DNA from: Burkholderia lata
GTDB lineage: Bacteria; Pseudomonadota; Gammaproteobacteria; Burkholderiales; Burkholderiaceae
Assembly (NCBI RefSeq): GCF_902499335.1
Contig: NZ_CABVQK010000011.1
Coordinates: 62,001-126,000 of the forward strand
Direction: 5' to 3'
DNA: 64,000 nt
The notes below the pieces were generated by a model, which worked only from the letters and a program-made list of their open reading frames with translations, did no database searches and was not told where the DNA came from. Made by a program: the position numbers and the translations under genes. Each line of letters begins with the position of its first letter. Within the stretch, counting starts at the first letter, position 1. Below are positions 1 to 7,917 of the stretch, piece by piece.

Positions 1-211
1 CAACATCCCGGCTGCCGCGCACGCGAGCCCGCCGCTCACGACGCTCGCGGTCGACAAGGAGGCGCTCGGTCGCCGCGGCGTCGAGCTGCTGCTCGCGGAA
101 GCGCCCGAGCGCACCGAGATTTCCCTGCCCGTCGAGCTGATCGTGCGGGCCAGCAGCCAGCCCGCCGGCTCCCCGGCACTCGATACCGCCACGGTCACCG
201 AATCATCATGA
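1..211 (+). CDS. LacI-family transcriptional regulator, C-terminal end (partial)
   Basis: The open frame enters from the left edge (first full codon at base 2) and ends in TGA at 209-211. The visible 69 residues read like the end of the LacI/GalR effector domain: a TTLAVDKEALGRRGVELLL segment, then the EISLPVELIVRASS strand that closes the second subdomain. It overlaps the start of the epimerase gene by ATGA, so it is probably co-transcribed with the two sugar genes and controls them. The DNA-binding half lies outside the window, so the ligand cannot be judged. The LacI assignment rests on this short C-terminal pattern and is fairly but not fully secure. Confidence 0.72.
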   Translation, partial: NIPAAAHASPPLTTLAVDKEALGRRGVELLLAEAPERTEISLPVELIVRASSQPAGSPALDTATVTESS

Positions 212-1488
212 ACATGCCCCCGGTCCAACCCTGCACGGCCGCGCCGGCCGCCCACACGCAAGCCGCGCCGTTCGTCGCGAGTTTCCGCGATCCGTCGTTC
301 CTGTTGTCGCACATCGAGGACACGCTGCGCTTCTACGCCACGAACGCGTTCGACCCGACGGGCGGCTTCTACCACTACTTCCGCGACGACGGCAGCATCT
401 ACAACCGCACGTCGCGCCACCTCGTCAGCAGCTGCCGGTTCGTCTTCAACTATGCGATGGCGTACCGGCATTTCGGCGATCCGCGTCACCTGGAATACGC
501 GCGCCACGGGCTGCGCTTCCTGCGCGACGCGCACTGGGACGACGAGCTGCAGGGCTACGACTGGGAACTCGACTGGCGCGACGGCGCGAAGCGCTCGACG
601 CTCGACGGCACGCGCCACTGCTACGGGCTCGCGTTCGTGCTGCTCGCGGCCGCGCACGCGACGATGGCCGGCATCGACGAGGCGCGCCCGCTGATCGCGG
701 CGACCTACGAACTGGCCGAGCACCGCTTCTGGGATGCGGCCGCGGGCCTCTATGCGGACGACGCGACGCCGAACTGGATCGTGTCGTCGTACCGCGGCCA
801 GAACGCCAACATGCACATGACGGAGGCGCTGCTCGCCGCGTACGAAGCGACCGGCCACCTCACGTACCTCGATCGCGCGGAAAAGCTCGCGTCCCACGTC
901 ACGCAGCGCCAGGCCGCGCTGTCGGGCGGGCTCGTGTGGGAGCACTACCATGCGGACTGGTCGGTCGACTGGGACTACAACAAGGAAGACAGCTCGAACA
1001 TCTTCCGTCCGTGGGGCTTCCAGCCCGGGCACCAGACCGAATGGGCGAAGCTGCTGCTGATCCTCGAGCGGCACCGCCCGCTCGACTGGCTCGTGCCGCG
1101 CGCGGCCGAGTTGTTCGACGCCGCGCTCACGCACGCGTGGGACGCCGATCACGGCGGCCTGTACTACGGCTTCGGCCCCGACTTCACGATCTGCGACCAC
1201 AACAAGTATTTCTGGGTGCAGGCGGAAACGTTCGCGGCGGCCGCGATGCTCGGCGCACGCACCGGCAGCGAGCGCTTCTGGGACTGGTACGACGAGATCT
1301 GGCGCTATAGCTGGGCGCACTTCGTCGATCACCGCTACGGTGCGTGGTACCGCATCCTCACCTGCGACAACCGCAAGTACAGCGACGAGAAAAGCCCGGC
1401 CGGCAAGACCGACTATCACACGATGGGCGCGTGCTACGACGTGCTCGCGACCCTCGCGCGCGCCCAGCGCAGCGAGCCGACGCAATGA
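208..1488 (+). CDS. AGE-family epimerase/isomerase (N-acylglucosamine 2-epimerase or mannose isomerase type)
   Basis: A 426-residue cytoplasmic protein of the usual length (about 400) for the AGE superfamily of alpha6/alpha6-barrel sugar epimerases and isomerases. It shows the repeated aromatic and His-rich helices of this family (for example GGFYHYFRDDG near residue 50, NANMHMTEALLAAYE near 200, CDHNKYFWVQAETFAAA near 330, TDYHTMGACYDVL near the end). Members interconvert N-acylglucosamine/N-acylmannosamine, or mannose/fructose, or epimerise cellobiose. The next gene, a PfkB kinase, makes an aldose-ketose isomerase feeding a fructokinase-like step the most attractive reading, but the substrate is inference. 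The start ATG overlaps the regulator stop, and the stop overlaps the kinase start, so all three appear translationally coupled. Confidence 0.85.
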   Translation: MNMPPVQPCTAAPAAHTQAAPFVASFRDPSFLLSHIEDTLRFYATNAFDPTGGFYHYFRDDGSIYNRTSRHLVSSCRFVFNYAMAYRHFGDPRHLEYARHGLRFLRDAHWDDELQGYDWELDWRDGAKRSTLDGTRHCYGLAFVLLAAAHATMAGIDEARPLIAATYELAEHRFWDAAAGLYADDATPNWIVSSYRGQNANMHMTEALLAAYEATGHLTYLDRAEKLASHVTQRQAALSGGLVWEHYHADWSVDWDYNKEDSSNIFRPWGFQPGHQTEWAKLLLILERHRPLDWLVPRAAELFDAALTHAWDADHGGLYYGFGPDFTICDHNKYFWVQAETFAAAAMLGARTGSERFWDWYDEIWRYSWAHFVDHRYGAWYRILTCDNRKYSDEKSPAGKTDYHTMGACYDVLATLARAQRSEPTQ

Positions 1489-2393
1489 GTGGCGGCACGT
1501 TTCCGGCTTTCGTGTCGGCGGGCGACATCCTGACCGACATGGTGCGCGCGGGCGATGCGCAATGGACGTCGGTGCCGGGCGGCGCCGGCTGGAACGTCGC
1601 GCGCGCGGTCGCGCGGCTCGGCGTGTCGAGCGCGCTCGCGGGCTCGATCGGCGAAGACTGCTTCTCCGACGTGCTGTGGCGCACGAGCGAAGCGGCCGGG
1701 CTCGACCTGCGCTTCCTGCAGCGCGTCGCGCGGCCGCCGCTGCTCGCGATCGTCCACGAGACCCGCCCTCCCGCGTACTTCTTCATCGGCGAAGCGAGCG
1801 CCGACCTCGCGTTCGATCCGGCGCGGCTGCCGGCCGGCTGGACCGATCACGTGAAATGGGCGCATTTCGGCTGCATCAGCCTCGTGCGCGAACCGCTCGC
1901 CGGTACGCTGGCCGCGCTCGCGGCCGACCTGCACGCGTGCGGCGTGAAGATCAGCTTCGACCCGAACGTCCGGAACCTGATGACAGCCGCGTACCGGCCG
2001 ACGCTGGAGAAAATGGCCACCCTCGCCGACCTGATCAAGGTATCCGACGAGGACCTGCGGCACCTGTTCGGCGGCGACGGCCCCGACGCGATCGCTGCGG
2101 TACGCGCGCTGAACCCGCGCGCAGCCGTGCTCGTCACGCGCGGCGCGCAGGCGGCGACGCTCTACGCGGACGGCGACGTGCATGAAGCCAGCCCGCCGCG
2201 CGTCGAGGTGGCCGACACCGTCGGCGCGGGCGACGCGTCGATCGGCGGCATGCTGTTCAGCCTGATGGCCGCGCCGCAGCGATCGTGGCGCGAGCATCTC
2301 GTGTTCGCGCTGGCGGCGGGCGCCGCGGCGTGCCGGCACACGGGCGCGCACGCGCCGACGCTCGACGAGGTCATCGCACTGATCGAACGATGA
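1485..2393 (+). CDS. PfkB-family carbohydrate kinase (fructokinase-like)
   Basis: 302 residues, normal for the ribokinase/PfkB family. The N-terminal glycine-rich patch (VPGGAGWNVARAVARLG) is PfkB signature 1. The C-terminal DTVGAGDASIGGML (about residues 243-256) is signature 2, with the GAGD anion hole and catalytic Asp. It should phosphorylate a sugar with ATP in the cytoplasm; next to an AGE isomerase, fructose is a reasonable but unproven substrate. I chose the ATG at 1485 because it overlaps the previous stop as ATGA and places the first beta strand (FVSAGDILTDMV) correctly. The frame is open further upstream, but that part is a shadow of the epimerase gene. Confidence 0.88.
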   Translation: MSGGTFPAFVSAGDILTDMVRAGDAQWTSVPGGAGWNVARAVARLGVSSALAGSIGEDCFSDVLWRTSEAAGLDLRFLQRVARPPLLAIVHETRPPAYFFIGEASADLAFDPARLPAGWTDHVKWAHFGCISLVREPLAGTLAALAADLHACGVKISFDPNVRNLMTAAYRPTLEKMATLADLIKVSDEDLRHLFGGDGPDAIAAVRALNPRAAVLVTRGAQAATLYADGDVHEASPPRVEVADTVGAGDASIGGMLFSLMAAPQRSWREHLVFALAAGAAACRHTGAHAPTLDEVIALIER

Positions 2394-2494
2394 TGGGAGG
2401 GACGGTGACCGGACACCGTTCGGTCACCGATAAGCGGCGCTGTACATGCTGCGCCGCAGTGCTACGATGAAGTGTCCTTTTGCGGGAGAGCACG

Positions 2495-2716
2495 ATGGAC
2501 ACCAACACGTTCACGAAGGGCATCTACACGGCCAAGGCGCATACCCAGCATGCGGGCAACGGGCAGTTCCAGGGTTACGTGATCCTCGCGCGGGACGACG
2601 GGGACGACACCGAGAACACGCGCTACGACGTCCACTCGACGAGCCCCAGCGAGGAAGAAGCATTCGACGAGGCGAAGGCGCTCGCGCACCGGATCCTCGG
2701 CGAAATCGAGCTGTAA
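2495..2716 (+). CDS. small acidic hypothetical protein
   Basis: 73 residues, acidic, no signal peptide or membrane segment. The fold looks like a few beta strands (GQFQGYVILARDD, TRYDVHST) followed by one helix (SEEEAFDEAKALAHRIL). The ATG at 2495 has a good GGGAGAG ribosome site five bases upstream and is preferred over the in-frame TTG at 2480. No function recognised. The strand-then-helix layout and the acidic helix that ends the protein recall the 72-residue protein at 11087-11305, so the two may be distant relatives. It stands alone, with its own spacer of about 100 bases after the kinase gene. Confidence 0.7.
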   Translation: MDTNTFTKGIYTAKAHTQHAGNGQFQGYVILARDDGDDTENTRYDVHSTSPSEEEAFDEAKALAHRILGEIEL

Positions 2717-2738
2717 CGCGCCGCCATTCAGGCGCGGC

Positions 2739-2933
2739 TCAGAGCAGCCGCGCCACCATCGACAGCAGCATCGTCAGCACCAGCGTCGACATGAACGGGA
2801 ACGGGTAGCGCCGCCCGCCGAGCGTCAGCGTGACGTCGCCCGGCATCCGCCCGATGCCGAGCTTGCCGAGCCACGGCCAGCAGCGCGTCAGGATCATCAC
2901 CGCGACGAACGTCGTCATCAGCCAGCGCAGCAT
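2739..2933 (-). CDS. DUF2905 family small membrane protein
   Basis: 64 residues with the family pattern: an N-terminal hydrophobic helix (MTTFVAVMILTRCW), the central LGKLGIGRMPGDVTL block with GRMPGD, the PFPFMSTLV motif and a second hydrophobic helix at the C-terminus. It is an inner-membrane protein of unknown function. It starts 11 bases after the stop of the upstream methyltransferase gene, so the two are probably one transcript. Confidence 0.82.
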   Translation of the reverse strand: MLRWLMTTFVAVMILTRCWPWLGKLGIGRMPGDVTLTLGGRRYPFPFMSTLVLTMLLSMVARLL

Positions 2934-2944
2934 GCCCGCTCCCG

Positions 2945-4138
2945 TCAGAGCGCGTGCGAACGGTCGCCGCGCGCGAACGCGTCGAGCGTGCCGTCGATGC
3001 CGCGCGAGAATGCGATCACCTTGAACAGCTCGCCCATCTCGGCTTCGGAGATCAGCTTCTGCACCGCGTTCGCGGCCGGCAGAAACGCGTGGATGTCCGA
3101 CGGATCGATCGCAGCCAGCGCATCGGTGATGCCCGCGTTCAGCAGGAAGCGCGCCTGCGACGTGTAGCCGAGCAGGTCGGCGCCGGTGGCGACGGCCGCG
3201 TCGTAGATGCCGGTGAATTCGACGTGCGCGGTGATGTCCTGCAGCCCCGGGTACAGGAACGGATCGTCGTGCGCATGGTGGCGGTAGTGGCACATCAGCG
3301 TGCCGCGGTCGCGCTGCGGGTGGTAGTACTCGTGTGCGGGAAAGCCGTAGTCGACCAGCAGCACCGCGCCGCGCCCGAGCATCGTGCAGACGGTGCGCGT
3401 GAACGCCAGCGCGGCTTCGTGCGTCTCGGTCACATAGCCGTCGGCCGCATCGTCCAGACCCGCGAGCACCGGCGGCAGGCCGGCCGGTGCGGCAGGCCGG
3501 TCCTCGAACACGAACGTCTGCTGCGCGCCGAGCGCGACGCCGCGCTCCTGCCATGCGCCGCCCGCCTTCGCGAACAGGCGCACCGGCATCGCATCGAGCA
3601 CCTCGTTGCCGACCACGACGCCGTCGAACCGCTCGGGCAGCGCGTCGAGCCAGCGCACCTTCGCGGCGAGCGCCGGGGCGGCGGCCGCGATCGTGTCGCG
3701 CTGCCGTTCGCGCAGCTCGCCCGAGAGATCGACGATCAGGTATTCGTCGAGCCCGGCCTCCAGCGCGTCGAGCGCCGCGAGCAGCCCGGCCGCGAGCTTG
3801 CCCGTGCCGGCGCCGAATTCCATCACGCTACGCGTGCCGCTCGCCGCGAGCGCTTCCGCGACCGGCTGCGCGAGCGTCTGCGCGAACAACGGCGACAGCT
3901 CGGGCGCGGTGACGAAGTCGCTGCCGTCGTCGGCGCGGCGCCCGAACTTGCGCGCGCCGCCGCTGTAATAGCCGATGCCGGGCGCATACAGCGCGCGCTC
4001 CATGAAGCGGTCGAACGGCAGCCAGCCGCCGGCCGCCGCGATCTCGTCGCGCAGTTGCGCGGCAAGGGTTTCGGACTGCGCGAGCGCGTCAGGGCCGGGA
4101 GCAGGTAAACTAGCGGGTTCGTGAGCTTTCGGGTTCAT
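2945..4138 (-). CDS. MidA-type class I SAM-dependent methyltransferase (DUF185/NDUFAF7 family)
   Basis: 397 residues, typical for the MidA/NDUFAF7 family. Visible family features are GWLPFDRFMERALYAPGIGYYSGG near residue 45, the FVTAPELSPLFAQTLA block, the SAM-binding MEFGAGTGKLAAGLL near residue 105, VVGNEVLDAMPVRLF, and LLVDYGFPAHEYYHPQR in the C-terminal half. The human relative methylates a complex I subunit arginine; the bacterial substrate is not established. I start at ATG 4138. The only other upstream frame is a shadow of the divergent gene, whose start codon lies 13 bases away. Confidence 0.87.
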   Translation of the reverse strand: MNPKAHEPASLPAPGPDALAQSETLAAQLRDEIAAAGGWLPFDRFMERALYAPGIGYYSGGARKFGRRADDGSDFVTAPELSPLFAQTLAQPVAEALAASGTRSVMEFGAGTGKLAAGLLAALDALEAGLDEYLIVDLSGELRERQRDTIAAAAPALAAKVRWLDALPERFDGVVVGNEVLDAMPVRLFAKAGGAWQERGVALGAQQTFVFEDRPAAPAGLPPVLAGLDDAADGYVTETHEAALAFTRTVCTMLGRGAVLLVDYGFPAHEYYHPQRDRGTLMCHYRHHAHDDPFLYPGLQDITAHVEFTGIYDAAVATGADLLGYTSQARFLLNAGITDALAAIDPSDIHAFLPAANAVQKLISEAEMGELFKVIAFSRGIDGTLDAFARGDRSHAL

Positions 4139-4151
4139 CCCGGCATTGTAA

Positions 4152-4895
4152 ATGACCGTTTCAGCCGATACGTCGACCCAGCGCGTGGCGCTCGTCACAG
4201 GTGCCCTGGGCAGCGCGGCCGATGCCGCATCGATCGGTCGTGCGCTCGCGACGGGATTCGCCCGGCACGGCTGGGACGTCGCGCTGCAGCGCAGCCACGG
4301 CACGCCGCGCGCGGCCGCCGACACACTCGTCGCCGAAGTCGCGGCGCTCGGCCGCCGCGTGGTCGTGCTCGACGCCGATCTGGCCCTGGAAGCCGACGCC
4401 GCCGGACTCGTCGCCGCGTGCGGCGCAGCGCTCGGCCGGCCCGCGTGCGCGGTGTTCGTGAGCGCCAGCGCGGGCGCCGACGACGCGCACACGGTGGACG
4501 GCGCGTCGCTCGCCGGCGCACTCGCGCGCAACGTGACGGCGCCGCTCGCGCTGGCCCGCGCGCTCGCCGATGCGACGCCCGACGCCGCGCGCGAGCATGA
4601 AGCGCTGCGCGCCTGCGCGATCCACGTGCTCGATCAGGCACTGTTTCACCCAGCGCCGGCGCAGATGTCGCACGCGCTGATGCAGGCCGCGCTGAACCGC
4701 GCGACGTCCGCGCTGGCGCTGGCACTCGCGCCGAAGGTGCGGGTCGCGGCGCTCGTGCGCGGCCACGCGCCGCACGCGGACGACATCGCGGCGGCCGCGT
4801 GCTATCTCGCGAGCGCGCCCGGCGTCACGGGCGCGACGCTGACCGTCGACGGCGGCGAGCACCTCGTGCCGCCCGCCGCCGGCCCGAATGAATGA
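4152..4895 (+). CDS. degenerate short-chain dehydrogenase/reductase next to folB
   Basis: 247 residues with an SDR-like Rossmann fold: N-terminal VALVTGALGS, a middle LARNVTAPLALARALAD segment matching the NxxxP helix, and a C-terminal YLASAPGVTGATLTVDGGEHL that is classic for SDRs. The cofactor loop is unusual, with extra residues between TG and IGRAL. The catalytic YxxxK appears replaced by HALMQ (about 174-178) and the catalytic Ser by Asp161. The position just upstream of folB suggests a pterin-related role (FolM/PTR1-like ancestry), but lack of the catalytic residues argues that it may be a pseudoenzyme. No ribosome site is visible before ATG 4152, so the start is less certain. Confidence 0.75.
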   Translation: MTVSADTSTQRVALVTGALGSAADAASIGRALATGFARHGWDVALQRSHGTPRAAADTLVAEVAALGRRVVVLDADLALEADAAGLVAACGAALGRPACAVFVSASAGADDAHTVDGASLAGALARNVTAPLALARALADATPDAAREHEALRACAIHVLDQALFHPAPAQMSHALMQAALNRATSALALALAPKVRVAALVRGHAPHADDIAAAACYLASAPGVTGATLTVDGGEHLVPPAAGPNE

Positions 4896-4973
4896 ACTGC
4901 GCGGATCGCGCGGCCTGACTGCCGCCGCCCGCGCCGCTTTGCGTGTGCGCACGCCAATTTGACTGGGACGACC

Positions 4974-5378
4974 ATGTTTTCCGCTCTCCTGCACCCCCGC
5001 CTCGCGGACTGCCGCAGGCTCTACCTGCGCGACTACGAAGTGCACATCAACATCGGTGCCTTCGAACACGAGAAGCGCGGCGAGCAGCGCGTCGTCATCA
5101 ATGTCGACCTGTTCGTGCCGCTCGCGCTGTCCACCCCCGTCGACGACCGGCTGCATGAAATCGTCGACTACGATCTGATGAAGCAGAGCGTCACGCAATG
5201 CCTGGCGCGCGGCCACATCCACCTGCAGGAAACGCTGTGCGACGCGATCGCCGCGCGCCTGCTGTCGCACGATGCCGTGCGCGCGGTACGCGTCTGTACC
5301 GAGAAACCGGACGCTTATCCGGACTGCGACGCCGTCGGCGTCGAAGTCTTTCGCATCAAGGACGAGGAGCGCGCATGA
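4974..5378 (+). CDS. folB: dihydroneopterin aldolase
   Basis: 134 residues; the family is about 120. It converts 7,8-dihydroneopterin to 6-hydroxymethyl-7,8-dihydropterin and glycolaldehyde in folate synthesis. Visible motifs are the N-terminal [19 protein letters not shown], with the family's GxxxxE segment, the [13 protein letters not shown] block that contributes the substrate pocket, and the C-terminal [21 protein letters not shown] with the conserved KP. ATG 4974 is preferred over the in-frame TTG at 4959. The stop overlaps the ttcA start (ATGA), so the two are coupled. Confidence 0.92.
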   Translation: MFSALLHPRLADCRRLYLRDYEVHINIGAFEHEKRGEQRVVINVDLFVPLALSTPVDDRLHEIVDYDLMKQSVTQCLARGHIHLQETLCDAIAARLLSHDAVRAVRVCTEKPDAYPDCDAVGVEVFRIKDEERA

Positions 5379-6370
5379 ACGCCCCCCACATGAATGACAC
5401 GGCGGCCGATGCCGCCACCCTCGACGCGACCGCCGCCCCGGCCGGCCGCCCGGTGCTGACGCGCCGCGAACAGAAGGACGCGTACGAGAACAACAAGCTG
5501 TTCAAGCGGATCGTGCGCCAGGTCGGCCAGGCGATCGGCGACTTCAACATGATCGAGCAAGGCGACAAGGTGATGGTGTGCCTGTCGGGCGGCAAGGACA
5601 GCTATGCGATGCTCGACGTGCTGCTGCGCCTGCGCGAGCGCGCGCCGATCGATTTCGACATCGTCGCGGTGAACCTCGACCAGAAGCAGCCAGGCTTCCC
5701 CGAGCACGTGCTGCCGGAATACCTGAAGCAGGTCGGCGTGCCGTTCCACATCGAGAACCAGGACACCTACAGCATCGTCAAGCGGCTCGTGCCCGAAGGC
5801 AAGACGACCTGCTCGCTGTGCTCGCGGCTGCGCCGCGGGATCCTGTACCGCGTGGCCGGCGAGCTCGGCGCGACCAAGATCGCGCTCGGCCACCACCGCG
5901 ACGACATCGTGCAGACGCTGCTGCTCAACATGTTCTACGGCGGCAAGCTGAAGGGGATGCCGCCGAAGCTGCAGTCGGACGACGGCAAGAACATCGTGAT
6001 CCGCCCGCTCGCGTACGTGAAGGAAACCGATCTCGAGAAATACGCGGAACTGCGCGAATTCCCGATCATCCCGTGCAACCTGTGCGGCAGCCAGCCGAAC
6101 CTGAAGCGCGCGGAAATGAAGGCGCTGATCCGCGACTGGGACAAGCGCTTCCCGGGCCGCGTCGAGAACATGTTCAACGCGCTCGCGAAAGTCGTGCCGT
6201 CGCACCTGATGGACACGACGCTGTACCCGTTCCAGTCGCTGCGCGCGACCGGCGTTGCCGATCCGCAGGGGGACATCGCGTTCGACGAGGAACCGTGCGC
6301 GTCGGGCGACGACACCGCGGCACCGGGTGGCGCCCGGCCGATCTCGATCGTCCAGTTCGACGACCTGTAA
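5375..6370 (+). CDS. ttcA: tRNA 2-thiocytidine(32) synthetase TtcA
   Basis: 331 residues. It thiolates cytidine 32 of several tRNAs using ATP and a [4Fe-4S] cluster. The PP-loop ATPase motif SGGKDS is at 71-76. The cluster cysteines sit in CSLC (146-149) and CNLC (234-237), and [20 protein letters not shown] is the strongly conserved core of the family. The first 30 residues are an Ala/Thr-rich tail that is longer than in enterobacterial TtcA. ATG 5375 overlaps the folB stop. A 9-bp inverted repeat follows about 20 bases after the gene. Confidence 0.95.
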   Translation: MNAPHMNDTAADAATLDATAAPAGRPVLTRREQKDAYENNKLFKRIVRQVGQAIGDFNMIEQGDKVMVCLSGGKDSYAMLDVLLRLRERAPIDFDIVAVNLDQKQPGFPEHVLPEYLKQVGVPFHIENQDTYSIVKRLVPEGKTTCSLCSRLRRGILYRVAGELGATKIALGHHRDDIVQTLLLNMFYGGKLKGMPPKLQSDDGKNIVIRPLAYVKETDLEKYAELREFPIIPCNLCGSQPNLKRAEMKALIRDWDKRFPGRVENMFNALAKVVPSHLMDTTLYPFQSLRATGVADPQGDIAFDEEPCASGDDTAAPGGARPISIVQFDDL

Positions 6371-6388
6371 GCGGGGCCGGAACCCCGG

Positions 6389-6418
6389 CCGGAACGGCGC
6401 GCCAGCCGCCCGTTCCGG
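6389..6418 (+). terminator. possible terminator hairpin after ttcA
   Basis: A perfect 9-bp inverted repeat, CCGGAACGG (6389-6397) and CCGTTCCGG (6410-6418), with a 12-base loop, starting 18 bases after the ttcA stop and before glmU. There is no U-tract, so intrinsic termination is uncertain. Confidence 0.4.
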
Positions 6419-6505
6419 CGTTGCAGCCACGCCTCAGCAGGCCCGGAACGGTGGAGGCTGCATGCTAAAATGGACGGCTTCGAACTCTTCTGACAAGCTG
6501 GCGCC

Positions 6506-7867
6506 ATGAATATCGTGATTTTGGCGGCAGGCACCGGCAAGCGCATGCGTTCCGCGCTGCCGAAAGTGCTTCATCCCCTGGCCGGCAGGCCGCTCCTCTC
6601 CCACGTCATCGACACCGCGCGCACGCTGCAGCCGTCCCGGCTCGTCGTCGTCGTCGGTCATGGCGCCGAGCAGGTCCAGGCCGCCGTCGCCGCGCCCGAC
6701 GTTCAGTTCGCGGTGCAGGCCGAGCAACTCGGCACCGGCCACGCGGTGCGCCAGGCATTGCCGCTCCTCGATCCCGCGCAACCGACGCTCGTGCTGTACG
6801 GCGACGTGCCGCTCACCCGCGAATCGACGCTGCAGCGCCTCGTCGACGCCGCGCGCGAAGGCCGCTACGGGATTCTGACCGTCACGCTCGACGATCCGAC
6901 CGGTTACGGCCGCATCGTGCGCGACGCGTCCGGTTTCGTCACGCGCATCGTCGAGCAGAAGGACGCGTCGCCGGACGAGCTGAAGATCGCCGAGATCAAC
7001 ACCGGCATCATCGTCACGCCCACGGCCCAGCTGTCGATGTGGCTCGGCGCGCTGAAGAACGAGAACGCGCAGGGCGAGTACTACCTGACCGACGTCGTCG
7101 AACTCGCGATCGAGGCCGGTTTCGAGGTCGTCACCGCGCAGCCCGACGAGGAATGGGAAACGCTCGGCGTGAACAGCAAGGCGCAGCTCGCCGAGCTCGA
7201 GCGCATCCACCAGCGCAACATCGCCGATGCACTGCTCGTCGACGGCGTCACGCTCGCCGATCCGGCGCGCGTCGACGTGCGCGGCACGCTGCGCTGCGGC
7301 CGCGACGTATCGATCGACGTGAACTGCGTGTTCGAAGGCAACGTGACGCTCGCCGACAACGTGACGATCGGCGCGAACTGCGTGATCCGCAACGCGTCGG
7401 TCGGCGCAGGCACGCGCATCGACGCGTTCACGCACATCGACGGCGCCGAGCTCGGCGCGCACACCGTGATCGGCCCGTACGCGCGGCTGCGCCCCGGCGC
7501 GCAGCTTGCGGACGAAGCGCACGTCGGCAACTTCGTCGAGGTGAAGAACGCGGTGATCGGCCACGGCTCGAAGGCGAACCACCTCACGTACATCGGCGAC
7601 GCCGACATCGGCGCGCGCGTGAACATCGGCGCGGGCACGATCACCTGCAACTACGACGGCGCGAACAAGTTCCGCACCGTGATCGAGGACGACGTGTTCG
7701 TCGGCTCCGACACGCAGCTCGTCGCGCCGGTGCGCGTCGGCCGCGGCGTGACGATCGCCGCCGGCACGACGATCTGGAAGGACGTGGCCGACGGCCTGCT
7801 CGCGTTGAACGAGAAGACCCAGACCGCGAAGAGCGGCTACGTCCGCCCGGTCAAGAAGAAAACTTAA
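6506..7867 (+). CDS. glmU: bifunctional UDP-N-acetylglucosamine pyrophosphorylase / glucosamine-1-phosphate N-acetyltransferase
   Basis: 453 residues, full length. The N-terminal uridylyltransferase domain opens with LAAGTGKRM (6-14), followed by LYGDVPLT and NTGII motifs. From about residue 250 a left-handed beta-helix of hexapeptide repeats forms the acetyltransferase domain, with the [23 protein letters not shown] and [11 protein letters not shown] blocks of the active site. It makes UDP-GlcNAc from GlcN-1-P for peptidoglycan and LPS in the cytoplasm. glmS follows 50 bases downstream, across a small hairpin, so two consecutive steps of the same pathway are probably co-expressed. Confidence 0.97.
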   Translation: MNIVILAAGTGKRMRSALPKVLHPLAGRPLLSHVIDTARTLQPSRLVVVVGHGAEQVQAAVAAPDVQFAVQAEQLGTGHAVRQALPLLDPAQPTLVLYGDVPLTRESTLQRLVDAAREGRYGILTVTLDDPTGYGRIVRDASGFVTRIVEQKDASPDELKIAEINTGIIVTPTAQLSMWLGALKNENAQGEYYLTDVVELAIEAGFEVVTAQPDEEWETLGVNSKAQLAELERIHQRNIADALLVDGVTLADPARVDVRGTLRCGRDVSIDVNCVFEGNVTLADNVTIGANCVIRNASVGAGTRIDAFTHIDGAELGAHTVIGPYARLRPGAQLADEAHVGNFVEVKNAVIGHGSKANHLTYIGDADIGARVNIGAGTITCNYDGANKFRTVIEDDVFVGSDTQLVAPVRVGRGVTIAAGTTIWKDVADGLLALNEKTQTAKSGYVRPVKKKT

Positions 7868-7873
7868 CATCAT

Positions 7874-7895
7874 GCGGGTGCCATACGGCGCCCGC
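7874..7895 (+). other. intercistronic hairpin between glmU and glmS
   Basis: GCGGGTGCC (7874-7882) pairs with GGCGCCCGC (7887-7895) across a 4-base ATAC loop, with one G-T wobble pair. No U-run follows, and the glmS ribosome site (AGAAGG) lies about 10 bases downstream. It could attenuate read-through or protect a processed mRNA end; which one is not visible from sequence. Confidence 0.45.
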
Positions 7896-7917
7896 TTCCA
7901 TATAGAAGGTAGATTTC

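Noticed and set aside
7868-7917. glmS ribozyme or riboswitch in the glmU-glmS gap
   Set aside because: The gap is only 50 bases with one small hairpin; the ribozyme belongs to Gram-positive glmS leaders and is much longer.
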